Part shown: positions 6,469 through 13,179 of the stretch, piece by piece
Layout of the letters: every line of letters starts with the position of its first letter
Position numbering within the stretch: the stretch's first letter is position 1
Assembly: GCA_024998705.1 (NCBI GenBank)
Contig: JACOEF010000147.1
Location: forward strand, 1-13,179
Direction of reading: 5' to 3'
DNA: 13,179 bases
From: Nitrospira sp.
Lineage (GTDB): Bacteria; Nitrospirota; Nitrospiria; Nitrospirales; Nitrospiraceae
Notes under the pieces: generated by a model
What the model saw: only the letters and a program-made list of their open reading frames with translations
Told to the model about the DNA's origin: nothing
Databases searched by the model: none
Program-made: the position numbers and the translations under genes

Positions 6469-8004
6469 TCATGGCAGATAATAACGAATCGTCGTCATGA
6501 TCATATGGTTTTCTCCCCACGGCTGAACACCATGTGAATCCGACCACACGCTGCGATGCGTGTAGGAATAGGACAGTCCAAGTGCGACGCTTCCCACATC
6601 GGAGGTGATCACCCGATACCAGAGTCCCGGCTGCACCTGGGTGATGGTCGCATTGGCCGCCTGGCACGGCAGGGCGCCCGGATTTTCTACGGCACAGCCA
6701 CTGAGGTCGGCCAAGGGAGACCCGTAACCAATCGATGTTCCCGCATACGAGGTTCTTGCATACTGTTCGATCCCGTAATACGCATAGACATCCCATTCCT
6801 TGGTCGGATGCCATTCGAGTCCTCCCATGAAATGAAACGCCGCAATGGGGACAATCTTGCCTGACGGGCTTGCGACCAGATCAGCGCCGATCGTGGAGGC
6901 ATAGCGTCCAATCCCTTGTCCCACAAGACCTTCAGCGATGAGATTCACCGTCGATGTCAGCGGAAGCACCGCGGCGAGTCCGACTCCGCCCCCGACCGCC
7001 ACATGGTTATGCGCATTTAATCGATCCCGAAAAAATCTCATCAGCCCTTTCAATTCCCAATGTCCATAGCCGGGTTCCCACACGAGCTTGCCGATAATAT
7101 CCGGCGCAAGATCGGTCGAAACCCCATTGGCGCCGGATGTGGTACTCGTGGTGAAGAAGTTAGATGGGCTCTGGGCATTGGGCGAGGTGTTGAACCCCTG
7201 CACCCCGGTTGGCTGGATGACTCCGCTCACACTGGTTTCCGGGTTTTCAATCGCCACCGCCATGTGAAGAGTGGGCCCGAGGGTTTTCGTGACACGCAGC
7301 TGCCATTGCCGCGCCCAGTTGAATCCGACCACGCCCTGGAGGTCAGTACTCAGCGGAATAAACTCGTTTCGTGCTTTGAGCCCTATACGATGGGTGGTGA
7401 GCAACGACCAGCCTTGACCGATTAAGAAAGAGGTGCCGTTGGAAAGCTCGATCGTGCTCCACAGTTGTCGTAAGCGCGCATTCCAACTATTGGTCTCCAG
7501 CTCGTTCCCGGAGGTGGAGCTGCCGAGAAAGTCGACTTCGACATAGCCGGTAATGGCCGTGTTTCGATAGTGTCCTTCCCCCAACAGGTTCAGCCGTGAG
7601 CCACGAGCCGTACCCCGAAATTCCTGCAGATGACTGTTGGTCGACCCTTGCAGTGGAATGTTGCCGAACGTACTTTGCACGTCGGCATTCTCGTTGGCAG
7701 AACGGATCACCGCGGTGGCATCGAAAAACCCGCCAGGCGAAAAAGAGACGCCTTTGTACTGAAACTTCTGGAATCCCCGCCCTGCAATCAGCTACTCGGT
7801 CGCAGCCACGGGCTCATCCGCTGATGGCTCGATATCCGCTGATGGCCCGGTATCCGTGGTCGCAGGATTGTTCGACACGGCGGAGCTCTCGGATCTTTGC
7901 GTGGCATGTGTGGAATCAGCGGAGCTATGCGCCCATGCGTCTTCATGCAGGAGCACGAGCACCACGCACGCGAGGAGTCCCCAACCGCATCGATGATGCG
8001 TCAT
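6469..8004 (-). pseudogene. Outer-membrane beta-barrel (porin-like) gene with in-frame amber codon
   Basis: Read on the minus strand from the ATG at 8004, codons 1-70 encode a signal peptide (MTHHRCGWGLLACVVLVLLH then EDAWA) and a Ser/Thr/Pro-rich linker. A TAG follows at 7794-7792, and the same frame stays open for 440 more codons to the TGA at 6469. The second part begins LIAGRGFQKFQYKGVSFSPG and continues with alternating-residue beta strands. These include GYVEVDFLGSS, RLRQLWSTI, GQGWSLLTTHR, AAFHFMGGLEWHPTKEWDVY, QPGLWYRV and the terminal MIMTTIRYYLP. The layout resembles porin-like proteins with GGF near the start and YVExDFLG after it. The only later start (GTG at 7710) would remove the first strands and the signal. 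The whole reading is 511 codons. The amber could be a CAG-to-TAG mutation, an error or a read-through site. Substrate is unknown. Confidence 0.7.
7817..7852. repeat. Two-copy 18-bp tandem repeat in linker
   Basis: TCCGCTGATGGCTCGATA is followed directly by TCCGCTGATGGCCCGGTA (15 of 18 matching). On the minus strand this encodes the repeated PSAD in the linker between the signal peptide and the barrel of the porin-like gene, just before the amber codon. The partial TCCG that follows begins a third copy. This is a slippage-type duplication. Confidence 0.75.
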
Positions 8005-8228
8005 GGCCCTTCCATCATCGTTGGGAATCGATCCTATTCTTTGCCGCTAGGTTGGCAGCGGCGTCTGCCTCGTTGTGCGTCGCGAAGCTCCCGTCGCAGG
8101 AGCTCATGACGCTCGAGTTAAGAATGAGGGACTGGCACACATATCGCGCATCTCCCGCCCATCCTGTTGCCCCGCTGACTCGGCGGTCAGGATGGCTCTC
8201 CCTCCTCGCGAATCCCGCGGTTGAGATC

Positions 8229-8522
8229 TCAGCGCCCAGTTGTGTTGGGCCTGGCGTCGAGGATGCCGTTTAGAAGTCGCAACAACATCCGTAGCCGCCG
8301 ATACCTGAACGTGCGATGTGTGTGGATGAGCCGGCGGAGCCGCTCCGCTCGCGGCGGGTCGGTAGTGCTACGTTGTCCCGTCGCGGGCCCTCTCCGCCAC
8401 CGTGGCCCATACATCTGCGCCGCCTCAGCCACGGAGGGCTCCCTCGTCACCATCTTTACCACCAACGTCATCGGTCGTATGGTCGTCCAGCGTTCAGTGG
8501 GGTCGATTCCATCTGCTGTCAT
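8229..8522 (-). pseudogene. Remnant of an IS3-type transposase
   Basis: The reading starts at the ATG at 8522 behind a strong GAGGAGGTG. Its 97 codons hold two transposase-like pieces. The first (residues ~10-39, ERWTTIRPMTLVVKMVTREP then SVAEAAQMYG) resembles a helix-turn-helix. The second (residues ~62-85, RLRRLIHTHRTFRYRRLRML) resembles the hp.fgYRRL..LLR motif before the integrase core of IS3-family OrfB. The stretch between them is compressed and the frame stops soon after the second piece, so the DDE core is missing. The product cannot be a working transposase. No terminal inverted repeats or target duplication were identified. Family placement rests on motif resemblance. Confidence 0.5.
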
Positions 8523-8829
8523 CGCCCCACCTCCTCAGGCCTTTTGGGACCCAGTCTGGAAGGTGGTCTCAATTGCAAGCAGAGCAGGGCGCAACGAGGC
8601 TGTCTCAGGAGGCATCTGTTGTCCACATGCCTTGTGATGAGCAACGTCCTATGAGTTCAGTTAAAGCAACATCCTTGCCCACAACCATCTCCGTTCGACC
8701 CATGCCTGAAAATGGTACAACCCTCCCGAGAGCCATGCAGCGGCTGGATTGCCGGCTCCTCGTAGCGACGGCTCACCTACGTATTCCTCATGGTGCGGAT
8801 ATATCCTCACAAAAGCGGAATAGCAATGA

Positions 8830-8920
8830 GCGCACTGTGCGCAATCGCTCGTCTTTTCTCTCGCCGGGCGACTACCGCGCACTGTCGTGCGCTGAACGCG
8901 CACGGTCGACGTGCGCGTTC
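8830..8920. repeat. Cluster of three GCGCAC/GTGCGC hairpins
   Basis: GCGCAC pairs with GTGCGC three times within 91 bp: 8830-8842 (1-nt spacer), 8877-8892 (4-nt loop TGTC) and 8894-8920. The last is an 11-bp perfect stem, GAACGCGCACG with CGTGCGCGTTC around the 5-nt loop GTCGA. None is followed by a T-run, so simple termination is unlikely. They could be REP-like palindromes, a protein-binding array or a recombination substrate. The pairing is seen directly; the role is unknown. Confidence 0.75.
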
Positions 8921-9058
8921 CAGATATCCCGTGATGGCCTTGCTCAATTGGCCAGAGCCTGCAGGTCCCTCTCAACAGATGAAACCATACCCTCAGGGAA
9001 TCGACCTGCCTCCGCGACGAAAGCAGTCGTTCAGGAACTGATTTCTATCGAGGCCTTC

Positions 9059-9083
9059 CCAGGAATATCTGCCAGGAATATCT
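9059..9083. repeat. 13-bp tandem duplication
   Basis: CCAGGAATATCT occurs at 9059-9070 and again at 9072-9083, making a 13-bp unit repeated back to back. It lies in non-coding sequence about 150 bp before the RHS remnant. It may be a replication-slippage product. Confidence 0.7.
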
Positions 9084-9233
9084 ATTGAGACTTCACTGAC
9101 GGGCAGATCGATCTTGTAGTCACACAAAGTGATGAGTAGACTTCGCCCTATGGTCCGTTCACTTTGCAGTGAAATGCTCAGTGTACTGGGTTGCGGAACC
9201 AGCGCGAGCCATCCATTGCTGCTGCATCCATAG

Positions 9234-9647
9234 GCCTTTGCCCATGATGCGGTGGGCAATCGCATGACGGGTGGGACGGTGGTCAATCAAGGCAATCAAC
9301 TCACCGCGGACAGCAAGTTTATCTACCAGGACAATGACAACGACAATCTCACGAGAAAGAGCCTGTTGGCGACGGGGAACTATACCCAGTATGCGTATGA
9401 TGCGTAGGGGAATATTCTCGAATCGCTCGGCGCGATGGCCCAGCCGTGTACGTGCACGGGGCGGCAGCTCGATCAAGAGACGGGGCGCTACTACGACCGG
9501 GCGCGATACTACGATGCGGCGACGGAGAGGTTCTTGCAGAAGGATCCGGTGAGATGTGTTCATGGTGTGAATCTTTACGCGTACGCCATGAATAATCCTG
9601 CCAACCTGGCTGATGCCATCGGTCTGTGCAGAGCCGTCGGACATTGA
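9234..9647 (+). pseudogene. Remnant of an RHS/YD-repeat protein, C-terminal core end
   Basis: From 9234 the frame reads FAHDAVGNRMTGG, NQLTADSKFIYQDNDND, NLTRKS and YTQYAYDA, then a TAG at 9405-9407, then GNILES. These are degenerate YD repeats, and YDA-stop-GN stands exactly where YDAxGN is expected. The frame continues with the RHS core signature GRQLDQETGRYYDRARYYDA then ATERFLQKDPV, and NLYAYAMNNPANLADAIGL. This marks the conserved end after which RHS toxins carry a variable tip. Here only six residues follow before TGA, so no toxin domain remains. The preceding codon (9231) is a stop and no start is present, so the N-terminal bulk of the gene is missing. The step from GNILES to GRQLDQ also looks like an internal deletion. 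Confidence 0.85.
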
Positions 9648-9775
9648 TGATGAGATGAGGCGGGTGAGCAAGCGTTCATCACCCGGAAACGCCGCCGGCA
9701 ATGGCACCGTGCAGACTTCTCAACAAAGGGCGACACCTTGTTATTGGGACAGGCGCTTGCCGATACTGTCGTAGT

Positions 9776-10345
9776 ATGTGGATGAGCACTGACATACGAA
9801 CGGTGGTTCTCGGCTCGCTCTTGGTGTGGATGATCGCAGGCTGCGATCAAGACCTGTTCTACGCGACCTCATTTACCGAGGTCGCGACGGAACGCACGAA
9901 GCTCATCGATGGAATTGAAAGTTACCAAAGCACGGACGACGCGAAGCGCCGATTCCAGCAATGGGCAGTGATCGAAGAGAGCAGCCTTGCTCCAGGAGAC
10001 AAGAGACCCCCGTTTAGCATCTATGTGGTAGCGATCTACAACTACTCACATCTGGGCTATTCGGGAAAATTGCACCTGACGTTCTTCAATAACCGGCTGG
10101 CGGAGGCAAGATTTTATCCGAGCAACTTTGAGAAATATGTAGAGCGGTTACAAGAACACGACAAGCTCACCTTCACTCTCACCGAGAAGGGCGTTGGTTC
10201 ACCTGAGGCACGTGTTGCACCGCATACTCGCATCTGGATTTACAACCAGCCACATCTCGATCCACAGGGACACAAAAGGTATGTCGGGTGGAGCGACGCG
10301 CGCCTGGAGAAGGAAGAAACACTTTGGATCGAGCGATATTCGTAA
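9776..10345 (+). CDS. Putative lipoprotein downstream of RHS remnant
   Basis: The product has about 189 residues. The start is ATG at 9776, or ATG at 9782 two codons later; neither has a strong binding site. The N-terminus (STDIRTVVLGSLLVWMIAGC) is a lipoprotein signal with lipobox IAGC and Cys23. The mature part has no motif I recognise. It begins as a likely helix (EVATERTKLIDGIESYQSTD), then alternates beta-like segments (FSIYVVAIYNY, GKLHLTFFNNRLAEARFYP, RIWIYNQP) and ends ETLWIERYS. Small proteins of this kind often sit just after RHS genes, where immunity proteins are encoded. This could be an orphaned immunity or accessory lipoprotein, which is inference from position only. The coding frame appears intact. 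Confidence 0.6.
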   Translation: MWMSTDIRTVVLGSLLVWMIAGCDQDLFYATSFTEVATERTKLIDGIESYQSTDDAKRRFQQWAVIEESSLAPGDKRPPFSIYVVAIYNYSHLGYSGKLHLTFFNNRLAEARFYPSNFEKYVERLQEHDKLTFTLTEKGVGSPEARVAPHTRIWIYNQPHLDPQGHKRYVGWSDARLEKEETLWIERYS

Positions 10346-10431
10346 TACCCCCCCGTGCCTCTTCAGGCCTCGCCTGCCGCAACACGGTATCGAGCATCCC
10401 GCTGCTCGCATTGCCAGGTGATGGTCACGTA

Positions 10432-10737
10432 ATGCAGACCCCATTAGCTCAAAGTGTCACGATGTTCCTCACTAGTGCCGCCATGATGTTGGCTCTGCCG
10501 CTCCCACCAGGAACTTGTGTCATCAGTCCTCACCTCTCGGTGGGTTTGTTGCACGAAGCCGCCAAGCAACTCACGGCCGATGCGAACGTTGTCTATCAGT
10601 ACGTCGACAGTGGTCACCTCACGCACAGGGCGTTCTGGGCATCGACTACAATGGGCGGGCAACGGTTAACATTGTCACTGACTGCAGTCTCAGATGATGG
10701 TGTGAGAGGCAAGCCGGTGTGCGCTCTGACGTTGTAA
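10432..10737 (+). CDS. Hypothetical small secreted protein
   Basis: The reading has 101 residues from the ATG at 10432, with AGGTGAT about 9 nt upstream. The N-terminus (MQTPLAQSVTMFLTSAAMML) continues hydrophobic to about residue 26 and could be a signal peptide. The remainder has two cysteines (GTCVIS and KPVCALTL) that might form a disulfide if exported, and beta-prone stretches (RLTLSLTAVSD). I recognise no family. It ends 28 bp before the GH15 start. It may be a real small gene or a chance frame in a gene-poor region. Confidence 0.35.
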   Translation: MQTPLAQSVTMFLTSAAMMLALPLPPGTCVISPHLSVGLLHEAAKQLTADANVVYQYVDSGHLTHRAFWASTTMGGQRLTLSLTAVSDDGVRGKPVCALTL

Positions 10738-10765
10738 GGCCAGAGAAAGGAGGCCTGGAACCTAT

Positions 10766-12586
10766 ATGAATGGCAATGGCATCGGAGATTATGGCGTGAT
10801 CGGGGATCTGCATACCGTCGCGTTAGTGGGCAAGGACGGCTCCATCGATTGGTGTTGTTTGCCTCGTTTTGACTCCCCCAGCGTGTTTGGCGCACTCCTC
10901 GATCGACGCGGCGGGTATTTCCAAATCGCTCCGTGCGATGACGGAAAAAGACAGCAACTGTATCTCCCCGAAACCAATGTCTTACTGACCAGGTTTTTGC
11001 ATCGCACAGGAGTGGGGGAAGTCACGGATTTTATGCCCATTGAATCTGACGAACGGGGAAAGCATCCCGCACGACAACAAATTGTCCGCCTCGTCTCGGT
11101 TGTAAGGGGCCAGATTCGCTTTCGTCTGCACTGCTCGCCGGCATTTAATTACGGTCGAGACCAGCATCGGGTCGTGGTGCGTTCCACCGGAGCCATGTTT
11201 CAGTCTGATGCCATGACGCTTACGTTGAGAAGCCCGATTCCGCTCACGGTGACAGATGGGGCGGTGACGGCGGAGTTCGTCATCGCTGCCGGTGAGACCG
11301 TCGCGTTTTACCTTGAAGCCTCGGAGGCGGCGGCCCTGCTCGACAGGACGGCTGACTTACCCTCGGGGGAAGCGCTGATGCAGGATACCGTGAGGTTCTG
11401 GCGGCAGTGGCTGTCCCAGTGCCAGTACACCGGACGATGGCGGGAAATGGTTGAGCGATCGGCGTTGATTCTCAAGCTGCTCACCTATGCTCCGACCGGT
11501 GCCATCGTGGCGGCGCCGACCACCAGCCTCCCAGAAGAAATCGGCGGCGTCAGAAACTGGGATTATCGGTACACCTGGATCCGTGATGCGGCCTTTACCG
11601 TCCATGCCTTGCTTAAATTGGGTTTTACAAAGGAAGCGGGGCGATTCATGGGATGGTTGGACGCCCGTTATAACGAGTTGGAGCCCGACGGTTCACTCCA
11701 ACCGGTGTACCGCATTGATGGAAGTTCTCTCGGAACCGAGGAGATCCTGGCCGATTGGGAGGGGTATCGAAACTCGAAGCCGGTACGGATTGGCAATGCC
11801 GCGTGCTCTCAACGGCAATGGGATCTGTACGGGGTATTGATGGACGCGGTGTATCTCTACAACAAGTATGGCTCGCCGATCGGGTATGACAGTTGGCTCA
11901 ATGTGTCGCGATTGTTGGATTTTGTCTGCGCTCACTGGGACCAGCCGGATGAAGGTATCTGGGAAGTGCGAGGAGGCCCCCGGCACTTTGTCTATTCCAA
12001 AATGATGTGTTGGGTTGCTCTGGATCGGGGCATTCGGATGGCTGATAAGCGTGGTTTTCCGGCCGACCGAATCAAGTGGATGGAGACACGGGATTGCATC
12101 TATCGCGAGGTCATGCGCCGAGGCTGGAATGAAGAGATCGGATCGTTTGTGCAAAGCTATGAGAGTTCTGTGGTGGATGCCAGCGCATTATTAATGTCGA
12201 CGGTATTTTTTCTTTCACCCACAGACCAGAGGATGAACGCGACCGTCAACCGTATTATGGAGGACTTGGCTTCGGACAGTCTGGTCTTTCGGTACCAGCA
12301 CTCCGGTGTGGCATCGGACGGGCTACCCGGCGAGGAAGGAACGTTTACGCTCTGCTCATTTTGGCTGGTCGATGCATTAACGAGACTCGGTCGACTGGAG
12401 GAGGCACGGCTGATGTTTGAGAAAATATTAAGCTATGCCAACCACCTCGGATTGTACACGGAGGAGCTTTCCATAACTGGGGAGCCGTTGGGCAACTATC
12501 CTCAGGCCTTTTCTCATCTTGGGTTGATTAATTCTGCCTACAACCTCGACCGGGCACTGAACAGCAGACGAACGTCTATGGAATGA
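10766..12586 (+). CDS. Glycoside hydrolase family 15 protein (glucoamylase/trehalase type)
   Basis: This is a full-length 606-residue GH15 enzyme, an inverting alpha-glucosidase of the (alpha/alpha)6-barrel class that cleaves starch or glycogen oligosaccharides or trehalose. The N-terminal beta domain opens GIGDYGVIGDLHTVALVGKD, then GSIDWCCLPRFDSPSVFGALL, the standard start. The catalytic domain shows RNWDYRYTWIRDAAFTVHAL (R263 onward), GSSLGTEE, and DEGIWEVRGG with Glu396 and Glu400 in the general-acid region. Near the end come YTEELS (Glu566, Glu567; general-base region) and GNYPQAFSHLGLINSAYNLD. AAAGGAGG lies 12 nt upstream of the ATG, a long spacing. There is no signal peptide, so it is cytoplasmic. 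In bacteria of this type such enzymes usually act in glycogen or trehalose turnover. Sequence alone cannot separate glucoamylase from trehalase. Confidence 0.93.
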   Translation: MNGNGIGDYGVIGDLHTVALVGKDGSIDWCCLPRFDSPSVFGALLDRRGGYFQIAPCDDGKRQQLYLPETNVLLTRFLHRTGVGEVTDFMPIESDERGKHPARQQIVRLVSVVRGQIRFRLHCSPAFNYGRDQHRVVVRSTGAMFQSDAMTLTLRSPIPLTVTDGAVTAEFVIAAGETVAFYLEASEAAALLDRTADLPSGEALMQDTVRFWRQWLSQCQYTGRWREMVERSALILKLLTYAPTGAIVAAPTTSLPEEIGGVRNWDYRYTWIRDAAFTVHALLKLGFTKEAGRFMGWLDARYNELEPDGSLQPVYRIDGSSLGTEEILADWEGYRNSKPVRIGNAACSQRQWDLYGVLMDAVYLYNKYGSPIGYDSWLNVSRLLDFVCAHWDQPDEGIWEVRGGPRHFVYSKMMCWVALDRGIRMADKRGFPADRIKWMETRDCIYREVMRRGWNEEIGSFVQSYESSVVDASALLMSTVFFLSPTDQRMNATVNRIMEDLASDSLVFRYQHSGVASDGLPGEEGTFTLCSFWLVDALTRLGRLEEARLMFEKILSYANHLGLYTEELSITGEPLGNYPQAFSHLGLINSAYNLDRALNSRRTSME

Positions 12587-12710
12587 GGGCCTGAGTGCCG
12601 AACCTGTTCCTCACGAGCAGGCCTGGAATACGTTGAGACGCTATATGACGACCAGACACTCTGCCGGAAGGGAAATTCCTGCCGTGTCGCGGAAGCCGTT
12701 TGATAAAGTG

Positions 12711-12732
12711 GGGTCAGGTCTTGCAATCGAAC
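12711..12732 (-). repeat. Right copy of the inverted 22-nt repeat
   Basis: GGGTCAGGTCTTGCAATC (12711-12728) is the reverse complement of 6329-6346, and four more bases extend the match to 21 of 22. It lies in the 225-bp space between the GH15 stop and the minus-strand ABC ATPase fragment. No transposase gene adjoins it. The rest of that space (12587-12811) shows no supported gene. Confidence 0.65.
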
Positions 12733-12811
12733 ATGGGCAATGGGCGCAGGGCCCACATCCGTTCATGGCTTGGCGGTCAAGCGTTGGCGTGGACGGGTGA
12801 TTGGGGCGGGG

Positions 12812-13179
12812 CTACGGCGTCAGGGGACCGGTGATCGGTTTTCCGCCCTCTGTCCCCAGCGATGCAGCCGTACCCTCTTGAGGAAGAATGCGGAAATGGG
12901 TGACGGCGAAGGACACGGCCTGGCCCACGGTGAAGCGGCAGCGCCGGAATTCTTCCTTGTTCATGCGGGAGCGCAGGATGAGTCCATCCGGGGTTTCAAT
13001 TTCGAGCCGGTAGGCCACGCCGAGGAAGTAGATGTGCCGAAGTTTCGCCTGTTGGCGATACCGTGCGGGATCTTCCGCCACTTTGACGTAGTAGGGACGA
13101 AATCCCACTTGCAGTGTCTGCCCCTCGGAAAAGCCGGGGGCAGGGAATTCGAGCGAGCCAACCTGTACCTGCCCGCGCC
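12812..13179 (-). CDS. ABC transporter ATP-binding protein, C-terminal TOBE region (partial)
   Basis: The gene is on the minus strand, ends with TAG at 12814-12812 and continues beyond the right edge, so only about 122 C-terminal residues are visible. They read VQVGSLEFPAPGFSEGQTLQ, VGFRPYYVKVAED, then RHIYFLGVAYRLEIETPDG, MNKEEF, FTVGQAVSFAVTHFRILP. The order strand, VGFRPYYVKV (the usual IRPE-like segment), FLGxxxxxxIExxDG and VGQxVxF is the layout of the TOBE domain after the ATPase domain of importers for sulfate/molybdate, iron or polyamine-type substrates. No Walker motifs are inside the window, so substrate class cannot be decided. It converges on the GH15 gene. Confidence 0.75.
   Translation of the reverse strand, partial: RGQVQVGSLEFPAPGFSEGQTLQVGFRPYYVKVAEDPARYRQQAKLRHIYFLGVAYRLEIETPDGLILRSRMNKEEFRRCRFTVGQAVSFAVTHFRILPQEGTAASLGTEGGKPITGPLTP

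Larger units (their letters stand above)
8523..9230. other. 708-bp stretch without a supported gene; hairpin-rich
   Basis: Long open frames exist on both strands (8402-9088 plus, 8661-8975 minus), but both are rich in Ser, Arg and Pro without recognisable motifs or binding sites. I take them as GC-driven chance. What stands out is structural: the GGATATATCC palindrome at 8797-8806, three GCGCAC/GTGCGC hairpins at 8830-8920, and a 13-bp tandem duplication at 9059-9083. Confidence 0.45.

Noticed and set aside
8402..9088. 228-codon plus-strand open frame in the gene-poor region
   Set aside because: The composition is Ser, Arg and Pro rich without domains, its start lies inside the antisense transposase remnant, and there is no ribosome binding site.
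9661..9685. CGGGTGA/TCACCCG inverted repeat after the RHS remnant as a terminator or attachment site
   Set aside because: The stem is 7 bp with an 11-nt loop and no T-run, and no integrase or duplicated core is nearby.
9159..9707. 182-codon minus-strand open frame
   Set aside because: It lies antisense to the RHS remnant, whose plus-strand sequence carries the unmistakable RARYYD and NLYAYAMNNP motifs; no binding site or motif was seen on the minus strand.
12588..12800. Plus-strand frame running on after the GH15 stop, as a frameshifted C-terminal extension
   Set aside because: The GH15 protein already ends at the family's normal C-terminus (AFSHLGLINSAYNLD); the extra frame has no GH15 or other recognisable similarity.

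Overview
The window is GC-rich DNA that looks chromosomal and bacterial. The left part holds a Gram-negative style housekeeping set: lipoproteins, Bcp peroxiredoxin, FabI enoyl-ACP reductase, a DUF507 pair and a cyclophilin-like protein. Gene content and style suggest Nitrospira or a related Nitrospirota. That is an inference from protein families; no marker gene here proves it.

Left block (1-5546): a dense and apparently intact gene run. A minus-strand RNase H-like exonuclease is cut by the window edge. It diverges from a plus-strand series: cyclophilin-like protein, two tandem DUF507 proteins, a TPR lipoprotein, bcp, a small membrane protein, a secreted protein with an apparently catalytically dead HAD-like domain, fabI, and a secreted YD-repeat protein.

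Middle block (5547-10765): gene density falls sharply and most of what remains is broken. (i) Two short translation starts face each other and overlap antisense, apparently the 5' ends of two genes joined head to head. (ii) A minus-strand outer-membrane beta-barrel gene carries an in-frame amber codon between its signal/linker region and its barrel. (iii) There is a remnant of an IS3-type transposase, and (iv) about 700 bp without genes containing a cluster of GCGCAC/GTGCGC hairpins. (v) The C-terminal end of an RHS/YD protein survives, also with an in-frame amber codon, followed by (vi) an orphan lipoprotein and (vii) a small putative secreted protein.

Right block (10766-13179): an intact GH15 glucoamylase/trehalase-type enzyme, then a minus-strand gene fragment encoding the C-terminal TOBE region of an ABC transporter ATPase.

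A 22-nt sequence (21 of 22 matching) occurs in inverted orientation at 6325-6346 and 12711-12732, bracketing nearly all of the decayed block plus the GH15 gene. I did not find a convincing new defence or catalytic system. The items most worth a second look are the bracketing inverted repeat, the amber-interrupted genes, the head-to-head gene junction, the hairpin cluster and the pseudo-HAD secreted protein.
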